A stretch of 64,000 bases of DNA, from the NCBI RefSeq assembly GCF_002914525.1, contig NZ_LODW01000046.1, forward strand, positions 1 to 64,000. Direction: 5' to 3'. This DNA is from Rhizobium hidalgonense. Its GTDB lineage: Bacteria > Pseudomonadota > Alphaproteobacteria > Rhizobiales > Rhizobiaceae. Below the pieces are notes generated by a model that did not search any database, was not told where the DNA came from, and was given only the letters and a program-made list of their open reading frames with translations. Below, in pieces: positions 54,827 through 64,000 of the stretch. The stretch's first letter is position 1. Each line of letters starts with the position of its first letter. The translations under genes and the position numbers were made by a program.

Positions 54827-55726
54827 TCATGCCGCAGCCATTGCCCGCGAAAAGGCACCGGGCGGCATTCCCACATGCCGATTGAAGGCAACGCTAAAAG
54901 CGCTTGTCGATCCATAACCGACGCGTTCGGCAATGTCCGCCATGGCGACCTCTTCGAGGATTAACTCTTTCGCCAGCGCCATGCGCCATCCCGTCGCGTA
55001 CTCCATCGGCGCGACACCAACTTCCTTGCGGAAACGATCGAAGAAGGTCGAACGAGACATGGCGGCTTCGCGAGCAAGCGTTTCCACCGTCATGCTGCGA
55101 CCCGGATCTGCGTGGATCCGGCGCAAGGTCGGTGCCAGCAGTGGATCGGCCATGCCACGCAGCAGACCCGGCGGCATCTTGGCAGTTGCTGCCGATCGCA
55201 GTGCATCAATGAACAACACCTCGAGCAACCGGTGGAGAACCATCTCACGCGCTGCGCGGTCAGCCCTCGTCTCGTCATTGATCATGCGGACCAGAGCCAT
55301 CAGTCGCTCTTCACCGTGAACATGGATGACTTCCGGCAGCAGCGAAACAAGCAGAGCCTTGTCATCTGAGCCGAACCCGCAATGCCCGACCAGTGCTTTG
55401 ATCTCTGCCGGCGCTTCCGGGTCGCCCAGACGGAAGACACCGGGGCTGGTCTCCAAACGTTGGGCAAACGCACCTCTTGGCGGCGGCTCCATGCTGCTCA
55501 TCGTGAACGAAAAGATCTTCGGGACCAGGACGAAGTCGCCCGCAGTCAGCGCCATCGGCTCACGACCGGCAATCGTCATCAGGCAACGGCCTTCAACCAC
55601 GGCGCAATAGAAAGGGCTTCCAAGCTCAGTCCGCTCAACCAGCCACTGACCACCACCCGTGACCAGCTTTGAGATCGACGGGCTTGGTCTGAGCAATGAA
55701 ACAACCTCAGCGACAGGATCGGCCAT
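54827..55726 (-). CDS. AraC-family regulator with cupin_6 domain
   Basis: The 299-residue protein has an N-terminal cupin_6 ligand domain (GGGQWLVERTELGSPFYCAV, VGHCGFGSDDKALLVSLLP) and a C-terminal AraC domain (MTVETLAREAAMSRSTFFDR, VAMADIAERVGYGSTSAFSV, FNRHVGMPPGAFSR). It is divergent from the SDR/hydrolase genes at 55826 (about 100 bases), which it likely controls. Confidence 0.9.
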   Translation of the reverse strand: MADPVAEVVSLLRPSPSISKLVTGGGQWLVERTELGSPFYCAVVEGRCLMTIAGREPMALTAGDFVLVPKIFSFTMSSMEPPPRGAFAQRLETSPGVFRLGDPEAPAEIKALVGHCGFGSDDKALLVSLLPEVIHVHGEERLMALVRMINDETRADRAAREMVLHRLLEVLFIDALRSAATAKMPPGLLRGMADPLLAPTLRRIHADPGRSMTVETLAREAAMSRSTFFDRFRKEVGVAPMEYATGWRMALAKELILEEVAMADIAERVGYGSTSAFSVAFNRHVGMPPGAFSRAMAAA

Positions 55727-55825
55727 GACTTCGGACTTTTGCTAAATACTCTCGGACATACGCACATAGCAAGTCCAAGACGGTAGGTCCATCTTCAGGC
55801 GAGTTAAAACGTCAGGAGACAGAAC

Positions 55826-56584
55826 ATGCCAAAGATCCTCATTACCGGTTGCTCGTCCGGCTTCGGCCTCGCCATGGCGCAGAAATTCGTGAATGCAGGT
55901 TGGGACGTCGTCGCGACCATGCGCACGCCGCGCCACGATCTTCTCCCGTCAAACGACCGGCTCGAAATCCTGGCGTTGGACGTCACCAGCGCAGACAGCA
56001 TCGCAGTGGCGGTCGAAGCCGCCGGCACGATCGACGCTCTGGTCAACAATGCCGGCGTCGGCATGCTCAATGTGCTCGAAGGAACGGAGATGCCGAAGAT
56101 CCGCGAACTGTTCGAGACAAACGTCTTCGGTGCGATGGCGATAACCAAGGCCGTGCTTCCGCAGATGCGGGGCCATCGCTCAGGCGTCATCGTCAACGTC
56201 AGCTCCACCGTCACGCTGCGACCGCTGCCCGCGCTCTCGGTTTACAGCGCCAGCAAGGCGGCGCTCAATGCCTTCACGGAGAGCCTTGCTCTTGAGGCGG
56301 CTCTTTTCGGCATCCGCGCTAGACTTGTTTTGCCTGGCTCGGCGCCTACGACTGGGTTCGGCAAGAATGCTGTCTCGCGCATGGGGATGGAAATTCCAGA
56401 GCCGTACGAAGTCTTCGTCCGCGACTACCTGACGAAGTTGCGTTCCAGCACTGAAGTTACGACGGCGGATGAAGTCGCGGAGGCTGTCTGGCGGTCTGTG
56501 ACAGAGATTGAGGCGCCGATGAAGATCCCCGCCGGAGCCGACGCGGACACCTCGTTCCGCGCGGCCGGCTATTCGCTGACCTGA
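55826..56584 (+). CDS. Short-chain dehydrogenase/reductase (SDR)
   Basis: The 252-residue SDR has the cofactor motif TGCSSGFG, NNAGVG, VNVSSTVTL and the YSASK active site, followed by RLVLPGSAPTTGFG. It is 23 bases upstream of the hydrolase-like gene, so the two are probably an operon controlled by the AraC-type regulator. Substrate unknown. Confidence 0.9.
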   Translation: MPKILITGCSSGFGLAMAQKFVNAGWDVVATMRTPRHDLLPSNDRLEILALDVTSADSIAVAVEAAGTIDALVNNAGVGMLNVLEGTEMPKIRELFETNVFGAMAITKAVLPQMRGHRSGVIVNVSSTVTLRPLPALSVYSASKAALNAFTESLALEAALFGIRARLVLPGSAPTTGFGKNAVSRMGMEIPEPYEVFVRDYLTKLRSSTEVTTADEVAEAVWRSVTEIEAPMKIPAGADADTSFRAAGYSLT

Positions 56585-56622
56585 GAAGCTGTCACCTGAA
56601 ACCACACATGAAGGTCCTGGCC

Positions 56623-57565
56623 ATGAACAATCTCATCAATCTCGCAAAGTATATTCCGACGCCAGAAGCCGCTCTCACTGTGGCCTACACGCCGATCCGT
56701 CTTCCGATGCCAGGCCGTCAGCCACTGGAACTGCGTTTGACTGCGCCGGCAATCGGCACTGAGCTGCCCATCCTGCTGCTGTCACATGGGTTTGGTCCAT
56801 CCAACTATATCCCCTCAAAAGACGGTTACGCGTCCTCTCGCACAGTTCTGGGCGGAAAGGGGGGTCGTTGTGATCCAGCCGACGCACGCGAGTTCGCGGG
56901 TTGGTGGCCTACCGTCGGATGTAACCGGCGCGCCGTTCTTCTGGCGCGAGCGTGTCGAGGAGATGAAGGCGATCCTGGACCACTTGGCCGAGATCGAGCG
57001 GCAGGCTCCGGCCGTTGCCGGCCGGATGGATCATGCACGCATCGGCGCGGCCGGGCATTCCTTCGGCGGCCACACGGTCGGGCTGCTGCTCGGCGCGCAG
57101 CTGGACGGCGAGGATCTCTCTGACCCTCGTATCTCGGCAGGCGTTCTACTGACAACGCCGGGACGCGGCGGCAAGGATATGACGTCCGAGAGTGCTGCGC
57201 GGTTTCCGTTCTTCGATGTCGATTTCTCGACCCTGACGACACGCAGCCTGGTCGTTTGCGGTGATATGGACAACCCGCATTTTACAACTCGCGGCCCTGA
57301 GTGGCATGGAGATGCTTTCCAAGATGCGCCGGGCGCAGAAACGTTATTGATGATGCGCGGCGTCGGGCACGGCCTTGGCGGGATCGCCGCCCTGGACGCA
57401 AAGGAAACGGAGACTGAAGCACCGGACGTGCTGGAAGCGACAAGGCGTCTTACGCTTGCTTGGCTTCAGACCGCGCTCGGCGCAGATGAGGGCGCATGGC
57501 CGCGAGCTCGTCTTTCGCTTGAGCGTGAAGCGGCATCACTTGCGACTGTCACAGAGAAGCTCTGA
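56623..57565 (+). pseudogene. Dienelactone-hydrolase/chlorophyllase-like alpha/beta hydrolase, frameshifted
   Basis: The first frame runs MNNLINLAKYIPTPEAALTV to LLLSHGFGPSNYIPSKDGYA; the next frame continues from PLAQFWAERGVVVIQPTHAS with the nucleophile in IGAAGHSFGGHTVGLLLGAQ and the His in MMRGVGHGLGGIA. A single shift near 56845 separates them. Both halves are otherwise complete (about 310 residues), so this may be a recent mutation or a sequence error. Confidence 0.75.
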
Positions 57566-57771
57566 ACTGTTGAGGGTTCTCGGGCGCCGGCGCTCGAGGC
57601 TGCCGTGGCGTTCGCAGATCCCGGCGGGGAGAGTGCCAGGCAGGGAAAACGCCCCGTTTTATCATTCATACACAAAGTGCGCGCAACTCCGGTCTGACTG
57701 ACGTTACAGTTCCCGGTGACTTCCGTCCTCAGGCTTTGGATTGTATCTGTCGAGGATCAGTAGCGTGATTC

Positions 57772-58035
57772 CTAGGCGAAAGCCTCGCGCTGCAGTCGAA
57801 CCGTCAGTATTTCTTCTTTCTCACGAGCTTGTTCTCTCGTGGCCCGCTCAGGGTGTTCGGTCACGGTTTTCAGCATGCAGGCGCGCCAACGTTCGAGGCG
57901 ATCTGGATAGGGTGCTAATCGCGGCTGCGGCCTGTACGGCGCATCCCGGTTCATGTGCTTGGGTACAGTCGCGAAGCCGGCAGAGTGGTGTCAGCTCGGT
58001 GATCTCAGCGAACAGCGTGTTTATTCCGCCTTTCT
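57772..58035 (-). pseudogene. rsgA: rsgA C-terminal remnant 2
   Basis: The minus strand reads INTLFAEITELTPLCRLRDC, then THAHEPGC-like TQAHEPGCAVQAA, and after a frameshift RLERWRACMLKTVTEHPERA. This matches the zinc-knuckle end of RsgA. It differs from remnant 1 (17258-17690), so it is a second, independent remnant. The GTPase domain is missing. Confidence 0.65.
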
Positions 58036-58452
58036 GCGACATGGTGACAAAACAGGACATGACGACTCCCACCGCTCATGGTCTCGACCAGGCTGAAGGT
58101 CGATGGTTCGTTTCCCATTCGAGCGTTTGCATTCCTTGCGTTTGTCAAAAGCTGGTAGGCTTGGCGATGCGATGGAAATATGCACAGATTTGCTTTCGCT
58201 TCCCTTCTGATCAGATACCCTTCCGTTGAGGATCAGCCAGATCAATTCCGGTGACCCATCAGCGACCGGTTCAGCAGCGCCTTCATAGCCTCTCGCCTAT
58301 CTCTGAAGCGACCCATGCTTTGAGCGCATGGGCGACCTGAGACCTTGTGCCTTATCGATGGGCGTCCAAAGGCCTATATTCCTACCATCGAAACGACGTT
58401 GGAACCAAAGCATGGTTGCTGGCGTCAAGAGACCTCACGAAAGGGGATCATC
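58036..58452. other. Upstream region of the DUF1127 gene
   Basis: No gene was found. It should hold the DUF1127 promoter. Confidence 0.3.
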
Positions 58453-58599
58453 ATGAACGTAGCACGCTCTTTCAACGCTTGGCGGAAGTATCGTCAGACT
58501 GTCACCGAACTCGGCCGCATGAGCTCGCGGGACCTGCAGGATCTCGGTATCAATCGCGCCGACATCCACAGCATTGCCCGCCAGTCGGTCGCCCGCTAA
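58453..58599 (+). CDS. DUF1127 small protein
   Basis: AAGGGG precedes ATG 58453. The 48-residue protein reads MNVARSFNAWRKYRQTVTEL, GRMSSRDLQDLGINRADI, the DUF1127 pattern (arginine-rich helix, then LSDREL-like D-LGI-R-x-DI). Small DUF1127 proteins in Agrobacterium and relatives bind RNA and influence growth and phosphate or stress responses. A terminator follows at 58633-58655. Confidence 0.85.
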   Translation: MNVARSFNAWRKYRQTVTELGRMSSRDLQDLGINRADIHSIARQSVAR

Positions 58600-58632
58600 G
58601 CAATTTATTTCCTGCCGATCCTGAGTGACACT

Positions 58633-58657
58633 ACGCCCGCTGATGACGCGGGCGTTT
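58633..58657 (+). terminator. Terminator after the DUF1127 gene
   Basis: ACGCCCGC and GCGGGCGT form an eight-pair stem followed by TTTCGTT. Confidence 0.65.
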
Positions 58658-58789
58658 CGTTGTCTGGCCCCACGGTGAGGCGCCGGGCTGGAGATTTCTT
58701 TCGTCGCAAAAGAGGTCGTGCATTTTCCGCATAGCTGCACTGCAGCAAAGTCTATTTCATGTGCGGCGGGAATGGGTATTCTATTTTCA

Positions 58790-58944
58790 TCGAAGCGATG
58801 CACCTCCTCCCGCAGAGCTTCGATTTCAGGCGGCCCACTCCTCCTCCCGAGGGACGTCTGTCAGAACGGCGACACTCTCCTCCCAGTCGCTGTTCGGTTC
58901 TTTTCGAAAAGCCTGCCGCACCTCCTCCCACGGCAGGCTTTTTC
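58790..58944 (+). ncRNA. Alpha-r14 (NfeR1-like) trans-acting sRNA, copy B
   Basis: Four CTCCTCCC motifs occur in the region (about 58803, 58850, 58876 and 58921); three lie in predicted loops or single-stranded linkers and the last in the terminator loop. The order and spacing match copy A at 21025-21184, but here all motifs are intact. The alpha-r14 family in rhizobia is about 120-150 nt and uses these motifs to pair with Shine-Dalgarno sequences of ABC transporter and other mRNAs. A TATTCT box at 58777-58782 could be the -10. The 5' end is estimated. Confidence 0.8.
58909..58944 (+). terminator. Rho-independent terminator of sRNA copy B
   Basis: AGCCTGCCG and CGGCAGGCT form a nine-pair stem with a loop carrying CCTCCTCCC, followed by TTTTT. 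Confidence 0.8.
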
Positions 58945-59132
58945 GTTTTCAGGAACGGCGGCATCAAAGTCCGAGATCAAGTTGCGGTTCCTGCCCGCTC
59001 TCTTCGGTGTTGAGCGACGAAAGGGTGACCCCCACGCACCGCCCCCACGACGGCTCTCCGAGCGGCGTCACTCAGGCGGTCTGAACGGAGTTCATGGCCG
59101 CCGTCGGTAGCGGGTCGCGATCGCACACGCCC

Positions 59133-59270
59133 TTATTGAAAAGCCTGGCAACGGTTGTCGTCAGGCCCCCCGATCGCGGCCGGGTCGTTGACGATGCCTT
59201 TCGCACGCGCGACTTCCTTCACCACGCCGGCGCATAGACGTGCATCTTCTTTTGAAACCGGTTCCATCAT
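59133..59270 (-). CDS. Possible small protein downstream of groEL (45 aa)
   Basis: The frame reads MMEPVSKEDARLCAGVVKEV, then ARAKGIVNDPAAIGGPDDNR and CQAF, with TAA at 59133-59135. It is soluble and acidic, composed like a real protein, but the ribosome site is weak and a strong hairpin lies between it and groEL. I do not recognise a family. Confidence 0.4.
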   Translation of the reverse strand: MMEPVSKEDARLCAGVVKEVARAKGIVNDPAAIGGPDDNRCQAFQ

Positions 59271-59281
59271 TTTGCTATTCC

Positions 59282-59318
59282 GATGAGGCCCGCCCCAGCG
59301 GAAGAGGCGGGCCTCATC
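59282..59318 (-). terminator. Strong hairpin after groEL
   Basis: GATGAGGCCCGCC and GGCGGGCCTCATC are perfect 13-base complements. The hairpin lies just after the groEL stop and has no clear T-run on the minus strand. Confidence 0.55.
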
Positions 59319-59323
59319 ACCGT

Positions 59324-61322
<1,999 letters not shown>

Positions 61323-61334
61323 TTTTTCCTCCAT

Positions 61335-61595
61335 TGAGCAAAAATGATGACGTTAAAACCCTGGCCGGACCGGATGACTAGCCCGGGCAGGTGCGAACCT
61401 CATTGAGCGTTCGCGCGGAAAATTTATTTTTCGGATTTTTCAATTTCAAGAGGGTGGACGAAAAAATTAGCACTCGCCCTCGACGGCTGACAACACACTG
61501 TAAAGGAACAAAAAACTGACATTTTTCGTTCGGAACATGTTGAAAGAAGCGAAGTTATGCGCGACCATCATCATGTTACGAAACGGAGATGAAGC
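61335..61595. other. groES promoter region
   Basis: AT-rich intergenic DNA between groES and usg, containing the element described separately. No gene. Confidence 0.4.
61444..61493 (-). promoter_or_regulatory. Heat-shock promoter element and degenerate CIRCE upstream of groES
   Basis: On the minus strand CTTGAAA (61450-61444) matches a heat-shock sigma factor -35 element. Next to it, TTAGCACTC (61467-61475) is one perfect CIRCE half-site, and the other half nine bases away (GGCTGACAA) keeps only 5 of 9 consensus positions. This suggests former HrcA/CIRCE control with present-day RpoH-type control. Confidence 0.45.
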
Positions 61596-61868
61596 ATGCA
61601 ATTTTCATCGGACTTGGAGCGTCAGCTCAACGGCTACGGTCTCACCACCGCTCACATCCTCTACCGTATTCCCGATTTCGAGTCCGTCCTGCAGACCTAC
61701 GTTTGGCAAGATTACGATCTTGCCCCTGATTTCCCCGAGATGCGCAAGTTTCTGGATTTCTGGCAGGCATCGCTCGATGGACCGTTGCATTCGGTCCGTT
61801 ATAGCCACCAGCGACTGATCAGGCCGAACGAATGGCGGCGCGTTGATGGTGAGTTCAAGCTGCACTGA
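61596..61868 (+). CDS. usg: Usg family protein
   Basis: The 90-residue protein reads LNGYGLTTAHILYRIPDFES, VLQTYVWQDYDLAPDFPEMR and KFLDFWQASLDGPLHSVRY, the Usg family pattern found in alphaproteobacteria. Its biochemical function is not known. It sits between groESL and Hsp20 genes. Confidence 0.85.
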   Translation: MQFSSDLERQLNGYGLTTAHILYRIPDFESVLQTYVWQDYDLAPDFPEMRKFLDFWQASLDGPLHSVRYSHQRLIRPNEWRRVDGEFKLH

Positions 61869-61961
61869 GCCTTGAATTTGGTTTTTCGTCCTCCTAGCTC
61901 ATCGTCCGACCGAGGCCGTTGAGCTCGGTGCGTGCCCCGAGAGTGTATGGAGTAGCACCCG

Positions 61962-62252
61962 TTGGAAGAGAACATCAATATCATCAAGAACGTAGACATC
62001 ACTGAACGGGAAGAGATCATCGTCGACTTTGCCCGTTTGCTCGAAACCGCCTCACAGGAGGCGCTCGCCTATGGCGAAGGACGCTTTGCGATGGTGTCCG
62101 CCAGTATGGCTGAGGCGATGCGGGCTAATGCCGACGAACTCGCTCGCGATAAGCCGGAAGCGACGGAGCGTGTATTACAGCAGGCTTACGCCATGATGTC
62201 GCAATTCAAGGCCGCCTATCCTCATCGCGTGATCAGTCGCTCGGTCCACTAA
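61962..62252 (+). CDS. Small helical protein of unknown function (96 aa)
   Basis: The frame starts at TTG with GGAG nine bases upstream; the in-frame ATG at 61947 is followed by a stop. The product MEENINIIKNVDITEREEII, then VDFARLLETASQEALAYGEG is acidic and helical, with no signal peptide. I do not recognise a family. Composition and position in the stress cluster suggest a real gene. Confidence 0.6.
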   Translation: MEENINIIKNVDITEREEIIVDFARLLETASQEALAYGEGRFAMVSASMAEAMRANADELARDKPEATERVLQQAYAMMSQFKAAYPHRVISRSVH

Positions 62253-62429
62253 AGGGGCTGCTAAGCGACGCCAATCGCTGAACCCGGCTGCAGACGGGGA
62301 GCTCTTCCTGATAGGCGAAATGTCCCAACTGACAAGCAAATCAGGTCGTATTCAACCAGCCTGGAGTGCGACGTAAATTTTTCTTGTTACGGGTCTTGAA
62401 ACAGGAAATCCGCTAAACCGAATCGATTT

Positions 62430-62521
62430 CCGCCAGCTGCTGACGACAGAGTTGGCTTTGCTGGAAGCGCCGCCTTTCGGCGCTCCCGTACCCATGTTGC
62501 TTCAAGGAGGATATGGCTATG
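62430..62521 (+). promoter_or_regulatory. ROSE-type RNA thermometer in the hsp20 5' leader
   Basis: The leader ends in CATGTTGCTTCAAGGAGG then ATATG. TTGCTT pairs with AGGAGGA in an irregular helix (62493-62515) that includes the characteristic G-G mismatch and U-G pairs seen in ROSE elements, hiding the ribosome site and ATG. A second stem, AGCGCCG/CGGCGCT (62466-62484), lies just upstream. A CTTGAAA heat-shock promoter motif is at 62395-62401. Confidence 0.75.
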
Positions 62522-62992
62522 GCAACATCTTACAACTACGCACCCCTGTTCCGCTCGACCGTGGGCTTCGACCGGGTTTTCAATCTTCTCGAAAACGCCC
62601 AGCGCGCCCGTTCGATCAGCGACTGGCCGCCCTATGACATCTTCAAGACCGGCGATGACAGCTACCGTATCGCGATCGCGGTAGCTGGCTTTTCACGGGA
62701 GGATCTGGACATTACCTTTCAGTCCAACCTGCTGACGGTCACAGGCAAGAAGCAGGAAGCTTCCGCCGAAGGCTTTCTGCATCGCGGCATTGCCGGGCGT
62801 CCGTTCGAACATCGATTCGAACTCGCCGACCACGTCAGGGTCAACGAAGCGGATCTCAGCAACGGGCTCCTGTCGATCGAGCTTGTCCGTGAGATCCCGG
62901 AGGCACTGAAGCCGCGAAAGATTTCGATCCAGAGCACGCCGGCCTTGACTTCGCCCCCCCCGGTTCAGATCGAAGCTCAGAAGGCGGCTTGA
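62519..62992 (+). CDS. Small heat-shock protein (Hsp20/alpha-crystallin)
   Basis: The ATG at 62519 is eight bases after AGGAGG; the ATG at 62513 is only two bases away and is less likely. The 157-residue protein has a short N-terminal arm, the alpha-crystallin domain (YDIFKTGDDSYRIAIAVAGF, SREDLDITFQSNLLTVTGKK, FLHRGIAGRPFEHRFELADH, NGLLSIELVREIPEALKPRK) and the usual I-x-I-type tail. It binds unfolding proteins at heat shock. Translation is likely controlled by the upstream ROSE thermometer. Confidence 0.92.
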   Translation: MATSYNYAPLFRSTVGFDRVFNLLENAQRARSISDWPPYDIFKTGDDSYRIAIAVAGFSREDLDITFQSNLLTVTGKKQEASAEGFLHRGIAGRPFEHRFELADHVRVNEADLSNGLLSIELVREIPEALKPRKISIQSTPALTSPPPVQIEAQKAA

Positions 62993-63063
62993 TTTCTGAG
63001 CTTGTCCAACAGGCTAAGGCGCCGTCGTGGCGGCGCCCTTCAACACTTGGGAAGGAGAGAGCG

Positions 63064-63363
63064 ATGAAGCCCGATATGTTCAGCCAACCTGTCACCATTC
63101 TTGTCGGCCTGGGCTTTCCTGCAGAAATACGCGGCGTGACGGACGCCTACCGGCATCTTGCCGAGTGGCCGGCCTCGCTCAGGGACACGGCGCACTCCGT
63201 CGCATTAAAGGCGTGTCAAGCAGCGCTTCACGCCGAAATCGAAGCAGAGACGGCGCGCGGACTGTTCGTCGCGTTTGCTGAGAAGCATGATCTGCTCGCT
63301 CCCGAAACGCTCGCGATTGCTGCGTCGCGCATGAGAGGCGACCGCGACCCCCACGTGCAATGA
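63064..63363 (+). CDS. DUF982-domain protein
   Basis: GGAGAGAG precedes ATG 63064. The 99-residue protein contains VTILVGLGFPAEIRGVTDAY, RHLAEWPASLRDTAHSVALK and CQAALHAEIEAETARGLFVA, matching the DUF982 family, which is nearly limited to rhizobia and relatives. Its function is unknown. It follows hsp20 by 71 bases and may share its transcript. Confidence 0.85.
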   Translation: MKPDMFSQPVTILVGLGFPAEIRGVTDAYRHLAEWPASLRDTAHSVALKACQAALHAEIEAETARGLFVAFAEKHDLLAPETLAIAASRMRGDRDPHVQ

Positions 63364-63372
63364 GGTTGCCCC

Positions 63373-63672
63373 ATGGCGAACATAATCTTGCAGCAGGCGG
63401 TCGACAGCGCAATTGCGGGTAGGACTGTTGATGCAGGGTTTGCAACTCCGGCGGCCAGTCGACGTCGTGAGATCGCCTCTCTGGCGCTCGATGACAAACG
63501 GGCCATTCTCGCGGCTTGGGCGTTCCATTTCTATGCGGTCGACTCGAAGCCGGAGCTTCGCCAACTGACTGAGACGCCGGCCAAAGCATTCCTTTTGAGC
63601 ATGTTGATCTTGATCGACTGGGCTCAGTCCGATGTCATTACCTCGATCACCTCATCCTTTGCCCACTCTTAA
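63373..63672 (+). CDS. Small protein of unknown function (99 aa)
   Basis: The frame starts 9 bases after the DUF982 gene and is therefore probably co-transcribed with it. The product MANIILQQAVDSAIAGRTVD onward is mostly helical, with one mildly hydrophobic stretch (FLLSMLILIDWAQSDVI) near the C-terminus. I do not recognise a family. Confidence 0.6.
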   Translation: MANIILQQAVDSAIAGRTVDAGFATPAASRRREIASLALDDKRAILAAWAFHFYAVDSKPELRQLTETPAKAFLLSMLILIDWAQSDVITSITSSFAHS

Positions 63673-63737
63673 AGCCATCGCAGGTGCAGCCAGCCACCCA
63701 CCTTTATTGGGGAGTGCCAGCACACCCAGGAGAGGGG

Positions 63738-63896
63738 CATGCTGACGCAAGATTCAATCACCGAAATCGACTCTGTAGTCTCGGGAAACACGCCGGCCGA
63801 ACGTCCGCAGATGAAATAACGCTATTCGACGACACCGGCGTTGCGCTGCAGGACCTTGCTGTCGCGTCGGGTGCAGTTGATTTGGCTCTCGTCTAA
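63738..63896 (+). pseudogene. Ornithine cyclodeaminase-like C-terminal fragment
   Basis: The pieces LTQDSITEIDSVVSGNTPAE and, in another frame, GRTSADEITLFDDTGVALQD, LAVASGAVDLAL match the C-terminus of ornithine cyclodeaminase/mu-crystallin enzymes. A frameshift lies near 63800. The rest of the gene is missing. Confidence 0.55.
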
Positions 63897-64000
63897 CGAC
63901 GGCTTCACTCACCAGACCAACTGTATGTCTCGTCCATTCATCGAGGTCCGTCGTCTGTCCCAGCGCTACGAACACCTTCATCTGATATTGTTTACAAAGA

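Noticed and set aside
61467-61493. Complete CIRCE element
   Set aside because: Only one half-site matches; the second is too degenerate to be called a CIRCE, so it is reported as degenerate.
63754-63981. Minus-strand frame starting MKVFVALGQTTDLDEW
   Set aside because: It could be a gene start, but it overlaps the cyclodeaminase remnant and I cannot identify any domain.

Overview
The window reads as accessory DNA from an alphaproteobacterium of the Rhizobium/Agrobacterium/Sinorhizobium group, most likely a large plasmid or a chromosomal accessory region. Pointers are DUF1236, DUF982, DUF1127 and Usg family proteins, a ROSE-type thermosensor ahead of a small heat-shock gene, two copies of an alpha-r14 (NfeR1-like) sRNA rich in CUCCUCCC motifs, many LysR regulators facing oxidoreductase genes, and a moderately high GC content. 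I saw no rRNA, tRNA, CRISPR array or replication genes.

Layout. 0-2 kb: envelope/periplasmic small proteins (BON fragment, two DUF1236 proteins). 2-6 kb: a damaged AbiE type IV toxin-antitoxin locus, a VapBC-like pair with a palindromic operator, and fragments of a LigB-type dioxygenase and a glutaredoxin/GST-fold gene. 5.9-7.9 kb: a three-gene envelope operon (DUF3618 and holin-like proteins). 8.6-10 kb: a SnoaL-like gene facing a LysR regulator. 10.8-12.7 kb: a PAS sensor kinase and receiver. 12.8-17.2 kb: NTF2-like, F420-oxidoreductase-like and two SDR genes facing a LysR regulator. 17.3-18.8 kb: an rsgA remnant next to a broken groEL. 19.4-22 kb: frameshifted transglutaminase, a receiver lacking its phosphoacceptor Asp, sRNA copy A and an NmrA fragment. 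22-26 kb: ankyrin/epoxide hydrolase-like/saccharopine dehydrogenase-like operon facing a TetR gene. 26.2 kb: Tn3-type transposase remnant.

27-32.7 kb is the best functional unit: CobW-type GTPase, DUF1097 membrane protein, nitrile hydratase beta and alpha (cobalt-type CTLCSC motif), accessory protein, CbtB, CbtA, a small unknown gene and a GlxA-type AraC regulator. Together they suggest a self-contained unit that imports cobalt, inserts it and hydrates nitriles to amides. 33-34.7 kb holds gene debris. 34.9-39.6 kb: a LysR regulator facing a PrpF/GalD-like isomerase and a NitT/TauT-type ABC transporter. 39.6-49.1 kb is rich in pseudogenes (DedA, cytochrome c-like, autotransporter, SRAP, patatin, a second AbiE pair) among intact TetR/reductase and DUF72 genes. 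49.3-57.6 kb: regulator/oxidoreductase pairs, two of whose enzymes carry frameshifts. 57.8-63.9 kb: a stress island with a second rsgA remnant, DUF1127, sRNA copy B, groESL, usg, an Hsp20 gene behind a ROSE thermometer, and DUF982.

The many frameshifts, truncations and chimeric junctions point to a region under reduced selection and repeated recombination. Three copies of a dispersed noncoding repeat (near 4.1, 8.35 and 33.25 kb) lie among the decayed segments.
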